45,944 nucleotides of DNA from an uncultured Collinsella sp. (GTDB lineage: Bacteria; Actinomycetota; Coriobacteriia; Coriobacteriales; Coriobacteriaceae): contig CAAELE010000009.1 of the NCBI GenBank assembly GCA_900756765.1, forward strand, positions 1-45,944, written 5' to 3'. The notes beneath the pieces were generated by a model, which did no database searches, was not told the origin of the DNA, and was given only the letters and a program-made list of their open reading frames with translations. The position numbers and the translations under genes were made by a program. Below are positions 10,105-16,996 of the stretch, piece after piece; position 1 is the stretch's first letter, and each line of letters opens with the position of its first letter.

Positions 10105-10983
10105 ATGCTTTCAGACACCACCGCACCCGCAGAGGGGCTTCAGGACAAACTCGCAGCGCTCGAGCAGCTGCTTTTAGCATACGGACGCGTCGCCATCGGC
10201 TTTTCCGGTGGCGTCGACAGCAGCTTTTTGGCCGCGGTCTGCGCCCGCATCATGCCCGCCAGCACGCTTCTCGTTCACCTCACCACGCCGCTCATCGGCT
10301 CGCCCGAGCAGGCTTCGTTTGAGCGGGCGGTTGACGGGCAGGCCGATGAGGGGCCGCATTTTAAGCTCCCCGTGCTCAACCTCTCGGTCGATCAGCTGCA
10401 GCTCCCCCAGGTAGCCTGCAACGACGCCAACCGCTGCTACCACTGCAAGCGCGCCGGCTTTACCGCCATCGTCAACCACGCCAAGTCGCTGGGCTTTCCC
10501 ACCGTCATCGACGGCAGCAACGCAAGCGACCGCGGCGACTACCGCCCCGGCATGCGCGCCGCCCAGGAGCTCGGCGTGCGCTCGCCGCTTATGGAGGTCG
10601 GCTTTACCAAGGACGAGGAGCGCGAGCTGCTACGCGCCTGGGGCTATCCCGTCTGGAACCTGCCGGCAGGAGCCTGCCTGGCCACGCGAGTCCCCACGGG
10701 CGAGGAGCTCACGCGCGAGAAGGTCGATGTAATCCGCACCTGTGAGGACTACCTGCACGACCTTGGCCTGGACCAGGTCCGCGCACGTCTCGTCGGCGGC
10801 TGCATGCATATCGAAGCCGCGCCGGCAGACGTCGCCAAGATCGCCGCCCTCGGCAGCACCGCGGTCAACGACGAGGGCAAGGCCCCGCTTCCCGCCACCA
10901 TCGAATCTGCCCTGCGCAACCTAGGCTGCGGCCATATCTCCCCCAAGGTCACCCCCTACATCCACGGCAACATGAATCAATAG
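10105..10983 (+). CDS. larE: ATP-dependent sacrificial sulfur transferase LarE
   Basis: LarE builds the nickel-pincer nucleotide cofactor of lactate racemase by adding sulfur from its own cysteine to an activated nicotinate intermediate. The 292-residue protein has the PP-loop SGGVDSS (34-40), NRCYHCK (109-115), DGSNASDRGDYRPG (136-149), and Cys191 in GACLATR. Cys191 matches the sacrificial cysteine position known in Lactobacillus plantarum LarE. AAGGA precedes ATG 10105. LarB, LarC and LarA are not in this window, so they must lie elsewhere if the pathway is complete. It is divergent from HAD paralogue 1. Confidence 0.93.
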   Translation: MLSDTTAPAEGLQDKLAALEQLLLAYGRVAIGFSGGVDSSFLAAVCARIMPASTLLVHLTTPLIGSPEQASFERAVDGQADEGPHFKLPVLNLSVDQLQLPQVACNDANRCYHCKRAGFTAIVNHAKSLGFPTVIDGSNASDRGDYRPGMRAAQELGVRSPLMEVGFTKDEERELLRAWGYPVWNLPAGACLATRVPTGEELTREKVDVIRTCEDYLHDLGLDQVRARLVGGCMHIEAAPADVAKIAALGSTAVNDEGKAPLPATIESALRNLGCGHISPKVTPYIHGNMNQ

Positions 10984-10995
10984 CGCATCCTAAAT

Positions 10996-11064
10996 AAGTT
11001 GCGGTGGAATAGTTCCTGTTTTGCGGCCTATCGGGCCCAAACAGGAACTATTCCACCGCAACTT
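10996..11064. repeat. Palindromic element with 26-bp perfect arms
   Basis: The left arm (10996-11021, starting AAGTTGCGGTGGAATAG) is perfectly complementary to 11039-11064, with 17 bases between that contain GGCC twice. No T-run follows, so a simple terminator is unlikely. It lies just after the larE stop and may act as a transcript end or a mobile palindrome. Confidence 0.85.
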
Positions 11065-11087
11065 CGTTTGATGGGCATTGACCCGCA

Positions 11088-11133
11088 GACCTGCCAAAAA
11101 GGGACAGGTTTATTTTGGCAGGTTTTATCTGGG
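11088..11133 (+). repeat. 46-bp palindromic repeat, copy C
   Basis: It is identical to copy A (4239-4284) except for the first base (G for A). It sits 23 bp from the 26-bp-arm palindrome at 10996-11064, so two repeat families are adjacent here. Confidence 0.9.
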
Positions 11134-11152
11134 AAAATGTCGCAAGACAACT

Positions 11153-11463
11153 GCCTCTCTAGCACCCCTCTAACTTCGAGAGGCACTTGAGAGGCGTCTC
11201 GGCCGCACCTACTTTTTCCGATAGCGGCGGTTACAGCTCGTCGATGAACCCATTACTTCAATGAGTCCTTTATCCGGCAGCATTGGCATTCCGTCTCTCT
11301 AAACCAACAGATTTATCTCTCTAACTTTAGAGAGATAAGCACTTTGTTTTAGAGAGACCTTTAGAGAGATATAACGAATTCGCTGCTAGATTACCTAAGG
11401 CTGTCTCTCTAACCGACTTTATCTTTAGAGAGACATTTAGAGAGACGAGCGCGACCCCTCTAA
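11153..11463. repeat. Cluster of TTAGAGAG / CTCTCTAA motifs
   Basis: Eight exact copies of the octamer lie within 150 bp. Forward CTCTCTAA begins at 11295, 11317 and 11405. TTAGAGAG begins at 11327, 11349, 11361, 11425 and 11437. Two pairs are spaced exactly 12 bp (11349/11361 and 11425/11437), and one forms a perfect 12-bp inverted repeat (11313-11324 with 11327-11338). Weaker copies lie at 11155, 11166 and 11456. No gene is seen here. The pattern looks like a multi-site protein-binding array. Confidence 0.8.
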
Positions 11464-11464
11464 T

Positions 11465-11533
11465 GAATGGAACACCGCAGCCGACAGCTACGGCATCGGC
11501 GCCCAGATCGCCGAGCGCGCAGTACCCCGGTAA
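11465..11533 (+). pseudogene. Remnant of a LacI-family gene
   Basis: Eighteen codons (11465-11518) read EWNTAADSYGIGAQIAER and match residues of the LacI-type protein at 6524-7657 (coding bases 7169-7222) at 47 of 54 bases, with most changes silent or conservative. Four more codons lead to a TAA at 11531. There is no start or helix-turn-helix. It is a surviving fragment of a duplicated regulator beside the second HAD gene. Confidence 0.75.
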
Positions 11534-11540
11534 GCAACTA

Positions 11541-11569
11541 CGCCGAAGCCACCGCCATCGGCTTCGGCG
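11541..11569 (-). terminator. Hairpin after HAD paralogue 2
   Basis: CGCCGAAGCC (11541-11550) pairs perfectly with GGCTTCGGCG (11560-11569) around a 9-base loop, just beyond the HAD stop. There is no clear T-run, so termination is probable but unproven. Confidence 0.5.
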
Positions 11570-11576
11570 CATACCT

Positions 11577-12227
11577 TTAGCTCACGGCCTTGACCGCCGC
11601 CCCCAGATCGAACAACGTATCGAGTACCGTCTCGCAGCCGTCCGCCACGTCCTGCGGCAGCGGCACGATATCGGGAACGGCAAAGACATGGCAGCCGGCC
11701 GTGATACCCGAGACGCAGCCGTTGCGCGAATCCTCGACCACGGCGCATTCCTCGGGAGCAAAGCCCGCGCGCTCGCAAGCGAGCAGGTAAATCGCGGGGT
11801 CGGGCTTGCCATATGCGACATCCTCGCCGAAGGTCACCGTTTCAAACTTGTCAAAGAGGCCGACCGATTTAAGGTTGCGCTCGGCCGCAACGCAGCGCGA
11901 CGACGTCGCAAGGCCCACGTGATAGCCCGCAGCCAGCAGCTCGTCGAGGCACTCGGCGGCGCCGGCCTTAAGTTCCAGGTCGGTCTTGGCCATCTCGCTG
12001 TGTAGCTCAATGTTGCGGGCAAAAATCGCGTCGGCGGTTTCGCCCTTGCCGTAATGCGCCTCAAGGATGTCCTTAACATCGGCATTCGAACGGCCGATAA
12101 ACTGATGGATCAACGCATCATCAATCGCGATCCCCAGCTCGGCAGCGCCCACCTTCCATGCCCTCATGTCCAAACGCTCGGTATCGACCAGCGTTCCGTC
12201 CATGTCAAAAATGACAGCCTTGATCAT
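11577..12227 (-). CDS. HAD-superfamily phosphatase, beta-phosphoglucomutase-like (paralogue 2)
   Basis: The 216-residue protein has the same length and motifs as the gene at 9281-9931: DMDGTLVDTE with the catalytic Asp pair, ATSS, GKPDPAIYLLA and VVEDSRNG. The start is ATG 12227. Its cap region differs most from paralogue 1, for example SNADVKDILEAHYGKGETADA against TLPDVMGILEEHYDSSETAEA. The upstream 59 bp is almost unchanged between copies, so both may share a regulator. A LacI gene fragment lies at its 3' side, and a LacI gene lies on that side of paralogue 1 too, which points to duplication of a LacI-HAD unit. Confidence 0.9.
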   Translation of the reverse strand: MIKAVIFDMDGTLVDTERLDMRAWKVGAAELGIAIDDALIHQFIGRSNADVKDILEAHYGKGETADAIFARNIELHSEMAKTDLELKAGAAECLDELLAAGYHVGLATSSRCVAAERNLKSVGLFDKFETVTFGEDVAYGKPDPAIYLLACERAGFAPEECAVVEDSRNGCVSGITAGCHVFAVPDIVPLPQDVADGCETVLDTLFDLGAAVKAVS

Positions 12228-12279
12228 ATCGGCCCCCTTCGCCGGCTTGCGTTGTCGCAAATCTACTGCACGTCACAAC

Positions 12280-12338
12280 CTTGTATATAACGTATATATC
12301 ATATTGTACTTTCGTTACATAGACAGAAGCCTTATGAC
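12280..12338 (-). promoter_or_regulatory. Conserved upstream element of HAD paralogue 2
   Basis: It matches 9989-10047 with four differences in 59 bp and includes the TATATAACGTATATA near-palindrome. It ends two bases before palindromic repeat copy D. Confidence 0.6.
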
Positions 12339-12340
12339 GT

Positions 12341-12386
12341 AACCTGCCAAAAAGGGACAGGTTTATTTTGGCAGGTTTTATCTGGG
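12341..12386 (+). repeat. 46-bp palindromic repeat, copy D
   Basis: It is identical to copy A (4239-4284) over all 46 bp. It lies between the upstream element of HAD paralogue 2 and the end of the fructose-type PTS operon. Confidence 0.9.
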
Positions 12387-12396
12387 GAAACGCAGA

Positions 12397-12430
12397 CAGG
12401 GTCGCAACGTCGTATGGCGTCGCGACCCTG
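12397..12430 (-). terminator. Hairpin at the end of the fructose-type PTS operon
   Basis: CAGGGTCGC (12397-12405) pairs with GCGACCCTG (12422-12430). It lies 43 bp beyond the EIIA stop on the minus strand. No clear T-run is present. Confidence 0.5.
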
Positions 12431-12472
12431 CTCCTTGGAGAAGGATCAATAGATTGAGCGGGCTGGTTGCAC

Positions 12473-12925
12473 CTAGCCCTCGAGCCCGGCGTTGATGAGC
12501 TCGGCAATCTCGACAGGATCGGTGCTTTCGCGCACCTTGTCACGGAAGCCGGCATCCATCAGCATCACGGCAGCCTTGGAGAGCAGACGCAGGTGCGTGG
12601 TTCCCGCTTCGCCGGCGGGCACGTACAGCGCGAGCGCCACATCGACGGGCACGCCATCAAAGCTCGGCCACTCAACGGGCTCGACCAGTTTAAGCACGGC
12701 CACGCCCGGCGTATGGATCGCATCGCTCTTGGCATGCGGAACGGCAAAACCGGCGACGAGGCCAGTCTCGGCCTCGTTTTCGCGAGCAATAAAAGCCGCC
12801 TCTACAGCAGATGCGTCATCGGCAAAACCAAGCTCAACAGCCTGCTCGGACAGATAATGCAGCGCGTCCTCGCGCGAGGCGGCGGCGTAGCCAATCGTCA
12901 CTTGGTTGGCAGATACAAACCCCAT
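12473..12925 (-). CDS. PTS EIIA, fructose/mannitol type
   Basis: The 150-residue protein is a PTS EIIA domain of the PTS_EIIA_2 family. It accepts phosphate from HPr on His64 (GFAVPHAK, 60-66) and passes it to an EIIB. AAGGAAGG precedes ATG 12925. It is the last gene of a leftward operon whose EIIBC is at 16997-18469, 12 bp after the transketolase C-half. The separation of EIIA from EIIBC by four metabolic genes is unusual but consistent with one transcript. The protein looks complete. Confidence 0.9.
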   Translation of the reverse strand: MGFVSANQVTIGYAAASREDALHYLSEQAVELGFADDASAVEAAFIARENEAETGLVAGFAVPHAKSDAIHTPGVAVLKLVEPVEWPSFDGVPVDVALALYVPAGEAGTTHLRLLSKAAVMLMDAGFRDKVRESTDPVEIAELINAGLEG

Positions 12926-12937
12926 GGAAAACCTTCC

Positions 12938-13876
12938 TTACAACACGGACCTGACCGCGGCTTCGATGCCGTCGGCGTCCAAACCGTACTTGTGCAGCAA
13001 ATCGACCGCAGGGCCGGACTCGCCATATACATCGCGCACGCCGACGCGTCGCATCGGCACCGGATGCTGTTCCGCGAGCACCGAGGCCACGGCCTCGCCA
13101 AGACCGCCGATAATCGAATGCTCCTCGGCGGTGACCACGCGACCAGTCTTCTTGGCGCTGGCAACCACCAGGCGCTCATCAAGCGGCTTGATCGTGTGCA
13201 TGTTGATGACCTCGGCGTCGATACCATCGGCAGCGAGCGCCTCGGCAGCCTCAAGCGCCTCGGCGACCATGAGGCCACAAGCGACGATGGTCACATCGGA
13301 CCCCTCGCGCACGACCACGCCGCGACCAATCTTGAACTCATAGTCCTCGCGGTCGTTGATGACCGGTGTTGCCAGGCGGCCGAAGCGCATGTAGACCGGT
13401 CCCTCAAACTCATAGGCGGCGCGCACGCAAGCGCGAGCCTCGATGTCATCGGCGGGAACGATCACCGTCATACCCGGGATCGTGCGCATGAGCGCGATGT
13501 CCTCGCAGCACTGATGCGTTGCGCCGTCTTCACCGACCGATATACCCGCATGCGTGGCGCCGATTTTGACGTTGAGGTGCGGATAGCCGATGGAATTACG
13601 CACTTGTTCGTACGCGCGGCCGGCGGCGAACATGGCAAATGTGCTCGCAAAGGCGACGTGACCCGTGGTCGCAATGCCGGCGGCGAGCCCCATCAAGTTG
13701 CTCTCGGCAATGCCGGCATCGTAGAAGCGCTCAGGATGCGCAGCCTTAAACTTACCCGTCTGCGTTGCGGCGGCCAGGTCGGCATCGAGAACCACAAAGT
13801 CATCGCGCTCATTGCCCAGCTCGACAAGTGCCTCGCCATAGCTAACGCGCGTGGCGACTTTCTTGACGTCTGCCAT
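12938..13876 (-). CDS. Transketolase, C-terminal half
   Basis: This 312-residue protein holds the pyrimidine-binding and C-terminal domains of a split transketolase, with the RVSYGEALVELG start and the conserved stretch around DADLAAATQTGKF. The Glu in GIAESNLMGLAAG probably activates thiamine diphosphate. It pairs with the N-half at 13876-14706 to form the active enzyme, which moves two-carbon units between sugar phosphates. The ATG at 13876 overlaps the TAA of the N-half by one base, so translation is coupled. GGGGAGGAG precedes it. Confidence 0.92.
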   Translation of the reverse strand: MADVKKVATRVSYGEALVELGNERDDFVVLDADLAAATQTGKFKAAHPERFYDAGIAESNLMGLAAGIATTGHVAFASTFAMFAAGRAYEQVRNSIGYPHLNVKIGATHAGISVGEDGATHQCCEDIALMRTIPGMTVIVPADDIEARACVRAAYEFEGPVYMRFGRLATPVINDREDYEFKIGRGVVVREGSDVTIVACGLMVAEALEAAEALAADGIDAEVINMHTIKPLDERLVVASAKKTGRVVTAEEHSIIGGLGEAVASVLAEQHPVPMRRVGVRDVYGESGPAVDLLHKYGLDADGIEAAVRSVL

Positions 13877-14706
13877 TAGAGCTCCTCCCCTGCTGCTGCG
13901 AGCTCGGCCATGGCCTGCTCAAACTGTTCATCGTTGGGCGCCTTGCCGTGCCAACCCACCTGGTTTTCCATAAAGGAGACGCCCTTGCCCTTCACCGTCT
14001 CGGCGATAATGGCCACGGGCGAGTCGCTCACTTTGCGGGCCTCGGCAAAGGCGGCTGCAATCTGCGCCATGTCGTTACCGTCGGCAAGCTCGATCACATG
14101 CCACTTAAAGGCGCGGAACTTGTCGGCAAGCGGCATAGCCGAGTTAACTTCGTCGATGCTGCCGTCAATTTGCAGGCCATTGTGATCGACGATAGCGACA
14201 AGGTTATCCAGGTCGTGGTTGCCGGCGAACATTGCCGCCTCCCACACCTGGCCTTCCTCGCACTCACCGTCGCCCAACAGCGTGTAGACGCGGTAGCTGT
14301 CACCCCAGTGCTTTGCGGCGAGTGCCATTCCAACCGCGGCGGAGATACCCTGACCGAGCGATCCGGTAGACATGTCGACGCCCGGCGTGTCATTCATATT
14401 GGGATGGCCCTGCAGGCGGCTGCCGATATGACGGAGCGTCTCGAGCTCCTCCCTGGGAAAGAACCCGCGCTCGGCGAGCACGGCATAGAGTGCCGGAGCG
14501 CAATGTCCCTTGGAGAGCACAAAGCGATCGCGCTCGGCGCAGCTCGGATTCGCCGGGTCGACATCCATTTCCTCAAAGTAGAGGTAGGTCATAATGTCGG
14601 CGGCGCCAAGCGATCCGCCCGGATGCCCCGACTTGGCGGCGTGGACACCCGTGACAATACCGCGGCGAACCTCATTGGCAATCTTGGCCAGTTCCTGATC
14701 GGTCAT
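13876..14706 (-). CDS. Transketolase, N-terminal half
   Basis: The 276-residue protein is the thiamine-diphosphate-binding half of a split transketolase. It has SGHPGGSLGAADI, SKGHCAPALYA, GSLGQGISAAVGMA and the diphosphate/Mg motif GDGECEEGQVWEA followed by IVDHNGLQIDG. GAGAGGAA before ATG 14706 sets the start; upstream codons to 14847 are not used. Split transketolases are common in clostridia and actinobacteria and often belong to catabolic operons. Here the gene follows a short transaldolase after a 62-bp gap with a stable hairpin. Confidence 0.93.
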   Translation of the reverse strand: MTDQELAKIANEVRRGIVTGVHAAKSGHPGGSLGAADIMTYLYFEEMDVDPANPSCAERDRFVLSKGHCAPALYAVLAERGFFPREELETLRHIGSRLQGHPNMNDTPGVDMSTGSLGQGISAAVGMALAAKHWGDSYRVYTLLGDGECEEGQVWEAAMFAGNHDLDNLVAIVDHNGLQIDGSIDEVNSAMPLADKFRAFKWHVIELADGNDMAQIAAAFAEARKVSDSPVAIIAETVKGKGVSFMENQVGWHGKAPNDEQFEQAMAELAAAGEEL

Positions 14707-14727
14707 GGAGTTTCCTCTCTTGAGCAC

Positions 14728-14758
14728 GCCGGCCCGGCATAACAAATGCTGGGCCGGC
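14728..14758 (-). other. Intercistronic hairpin before the transketolase genes
   Basis: GCCGGCCCGGCAT (14728-14740) pairs with 14746-14758 with a single mismatch that is a G-U pair on one strand. It lies between the transaldolase and transketolase genes. It probably affects transcript stability or processing rather than ending transcription. Confidence 0.6.
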
Positions 14759-14768
14759 AGAACCATCG

Positions 14769-15452
14769 TTACTGTGCCTCGACGACCTTTTTCCAGTCGG
14801 CCTCGAACGAGGCAAGGCCCTGGTCGGTCAGCGGGTGATGCAGGCACTTCTTGAGAGCGGCCATGGGCACGGTCGCGATGTCGGCGCCAAGAAGAGCCGC
14901 CTGGGTCACATGGTTGGGCGTGCGGACCGAAGCGGTGATGATCTCGACGGTGTCGTCGACGTTCTTGCCGGTCCAGTCATAGTTCTTGATGCAGGTCACG
15001 ACATTGTCGAGCTGCGAGATGCCGTCCTCGGCGATGTCGTCAAAGCGGCCGACAAACGGGCTGATGTAGCGGGCACCGGCGTTGGCGGCCATAAGGGCCT
15101 GCGTCGGCGAGAAGACGAGCGTCATGTTGACACGCACGCCCGCGTCGGCCAGCGCGCGGCAGGCGGCGAGGCCGGCCTCGCAGACGGGGAGCTTGACCAC
15201 AATGTTGGGGGCGAGGGCAGCAAGGCGCTTGCCCTCCTCGATCATGCCCTCGGCCGTGGTGGCGGTAGACTCGGCAGACACGGGCAGACCCTCGTAGAGC
15301 TCGGCAATCTTGAGCATATGGGGCTCAAAGTCGGCGAGCTTACCGCCGGTCTTGGCATACAGGGACGGATTGGTGGTAACACCGGCCAGGCAGCCCCAGC
15401 TCTTGGCCTCGGCGATCTCGTCAAGGTTGGCGGTATCGATAAAGAACTTCAT
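14769..15452 (-). CDS. Short transaldolase (TalC / fructose-6-phosphate aldolase family)
   Basis: The 227-residue protein has the compact transaldolase fold with MKFFIDTANLDEI at the start and the Schiff-base lysine in NIVVKLPV (about residue 85), then VNMTLVFSPTQA and SPFVGRFDD. This size class includes TalC transaldolases and FSA aldolases, which cannot be separated safely by eye. AGAAGGAG before ATG 15452 sets the start. With the split transketolase downstream it gives the non-oxidative pentose phosphate set, suggesting a fructose-6-phosphate-like input. Confidence 0.92.
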   Translation of the reverse strand: MKFFIDTANLDEIAEAKSWGCLAGVTTNPSLYAKTGGKLADFEPHMLKIAELYEGLPVSAESTATTAEGMIEEGKRLAALAPNIVVKLPVCEAGLAACRALADAGVRVNMTLVFSPTQALMAANAGARYISPFVGRFDDIAEDGISQLDNVVTCIKNYDWTGKNVDDTVEIITASVRTPNHVTQAALLGADIATVPMAALKKCLHHPLTDQGLASFEADWKKVVEAQ

Positions 15453-15484
15453 GGTGCAAACTCCTTCTAAGGAATCCAAAACTC

Positions 15485-15520
15485 AAAAAATAGGACAAAG
15501 GGGATGTCCCTTTGTCCTAT
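15485..15520 (-). terminator. Terminator-like hairpin inside the operon
   Basis: ATAGGACAAAGGG (15490-15502) pairs perfectly with 15508-15520 around a 5-base loop. On the minus strand it is followed by six Ts (15490-15485), the layout of a rho-independent terminator. It lies between the GatZ-like gene and the transaldolase gene, so it may limit or attenuate expression of the downstream genes. Confidence 0.65.
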
Positions 15521-15522
15521 GT

Positions 15523-15558
15523 GCCGGGCCCGCAGCTGGGACATGCCCCAGGCCCGGC
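15523..15558 (-). other. Second intercistronic hairpin
   Basis: GCCGGGCC (15523-15530) pairs with GGCCCGGC (15551-15558), with an inner GGG/CCC stem (15538-15540 with 15546-15549). It comes first on the minus-strand transcript, just after the GatZ-like stop. Confidence 0.55.
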
Positions 15559-15577
15559 GTCGTGTAGGAAAAACCAC

Positions 15578-16852
15578 CTAGTCCTCGAGAGCCTTCTCGA
15601 TGCGGCTCGTGACGCCCTTGAGGTTAAGACCGACGACGTACTGCTTGATCGGGCGCTTGATGTGCTCGATCACAAAGCGCTTGCCGTCGATGTCCTGGGC
15701 AGCGAGGTTGCGGTAGAGCTTCCCGACCTGCTCCTTGACCTCGGGATCGTTAAAGGCGTAGTGGCCGGAGACATCCAGAATCTTCAGGCTGAGCTCGTCG
15801 TCAGCCAGGATGTCGTCAACCTGCAGGTTGACGTCGTCGCCGGTCATCCACTTGCGCCAACGCTCGGTCTTGATAGCCTTGACCAGCAGCGTGTGATACA
15901 GGTCGGAGGGATCGTCGCACAGGCCGTTGTCGACCAGAATCTGCTCGGTAGCGCAGAGCTTGAGGTAAGCGCGGGTCTCCTCGGTGCCGTACTGAGGGGC
16001 AACATTGGAGGCCGTCACGTGAGCCGGGATGTGCTCGAGCAGCGTCGCGTCATCCAGGTAGTCGGCGTTGTGCTCCTTCAGGCCCACGCCGTAGCGCTTG
16101 GCCATATCGGCAAGCTCGCGAGCGTTCTTGAAGTTGTAGTGACCGACCTGCTCCGTCCAGCGGGTAAGGGTGCCGGTCTGGCCGACGATAAAGGTGGGCA
16201 TGGGGCAGCCGCGCTTCTCGAGCTCGGGCTGCAGCTGAGAAATGAACTCCTCGTACTTATCGGTAGAGGTCAAGCCGCCATTGGTCTCCTCGGTACCGAC
16301 CTCATAGGCAACCTCGGGCAGGTTATGCTCGCGACGGTATTGCTCAAGGTAGTCGATAAGATCAATCGTACGGCGAAGCACCACGTCGAGCGGAATAACC
16401 TTGCCGATCTGATAGGGGTCCTTGGTGGGGTCGACCATCAGCAGGTCAAAGCCCGCCTCCATGTCGGCGACAAAGGACTTGCGGGCGAGCTCCATGGCCT
16501 CGTCCTCGGGCAGGTGGGCGTTACGCTCCTCGTCGCGCTGCCACGGACCGCCGTGATCGCGGCACAGGTAGTACGGACCGGTGTAACCCACCTCGTCGGC
16601 AACCCTCTTGATGTCGGCGGCAAAGCGCGTCTGGTCCCAACCGTTGACGTAGCCGGCGCCCATCTCGTCCATATCGACCTGGTTGCGGCTAGCGATAAAC
16701 ATGGGCGGGAAATCCTCGTCCTTGGCAAGCTCGAACACGGCCTGAATCAGGTTGGGGCTCATGGGGCCAATGCCGACCATGGTTGCGTGATCGCCGCTAT
16801 CCTGCAGCTTGAGCATGCCCTGAACGGCCTGGCGGATGGTGAGGTTGGACAT
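15578..16852 (-). CDS. GatZ/KbaZ-like protein (tagatose-bisphosphate aldolase subunit family)
   Basis: The 424-residue protein matches the GatZ/KbaZ family in length and layout, with FIASRNQVDMDEMGAGYVNG, YYLCRDHGGPW and a repeated set of Asp/His/Glu positions typical of a TIM barrel. In E. coli GatZ stabilises the catalytic aldolase GatY, but some relatives have ketohexose-phosphate 4-epimerase activity. No GatY gene is in this operon, which favours an independent enzymatic role such as epimerising a 6-phosphate to fructose 6-phosphate; this is inference. AGAAGGAG precedes ATG 16852. A class II aldolase gene does occur 10 kb away (26919). Confidence 0.85.
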   Translation of the reverse strand: MSNLTIRQAVQGMLKLQDSGDHATMVGIGPMSPNLIQAVFELAKDEDFPPMFIASRNQVDMDEMGAGYVNGWDQTRFAADIKRVADEVGYTGPYYLCRDHGGPWQRDEERNAHLPEDEAMELARKSFVADMEAGFDLLMVDPTKDPYQIGKVIPLDVVLRRTIDLIDYLEQYRREHNLPEVAYEVGTEETNGGLTSTDKYEEFISQLQPELEKRGCPMPTFIVGQTGTLTRWTEQVGHYNFKNARELADMAKRYGVGLKEHNADYLDDATLLEHIPAHVTASNVAPQYGTEETRAYLKLCATEQILVDNGLCDDPSDLYHTLLVKAIKTERWRKWMTGDDVNLQVDDILADDELSLKILDVSGHYAFNDPEVKEQVGKLYRNLAAQDIDGKRFVIEHIKRPIKQYVVGLNLKGVTSRIEKALED

Positions 16853-16921
16853 TTTGTTCTCCTTCTCCAGAGGATTTTTGACAAAAGTTCCCTGGGACCC
16901 AGATGCGGGCCCTATCAGTAC

Positions 16922-16982
16922 GGATGGATTTTGTTGTGTAGGGGCGGTTGTGCGGAGTCAAATCCATCCCTCCGCACAACCG
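16922..16982 (-). promoter_or_regulatory. Interleaved complementary segments (possible RNA switch)
   Basis: GGATGGATTT (16922-16931) is complementary to 16960-16969, and CGGTTGTGCGGAG (16945-16957) is complementary to 16970-16982. Both matches are perfect and they interlock. The zero-base gap between 16969 and 16970 makes simultaneous pairing implausible, so they look mutually exclusive. The element lies between the EIIBC and GatZ-like genes. Confidence 0.6.
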
Positions 16983-16996
16983 GAGTCCTTAAAGGT

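Noticed and set aside
10984..12400. CRISPR array
   Set aside because: Repeats here are palindromic or short octamers without regular spacers of about 30 bp, and there are no cas genes.
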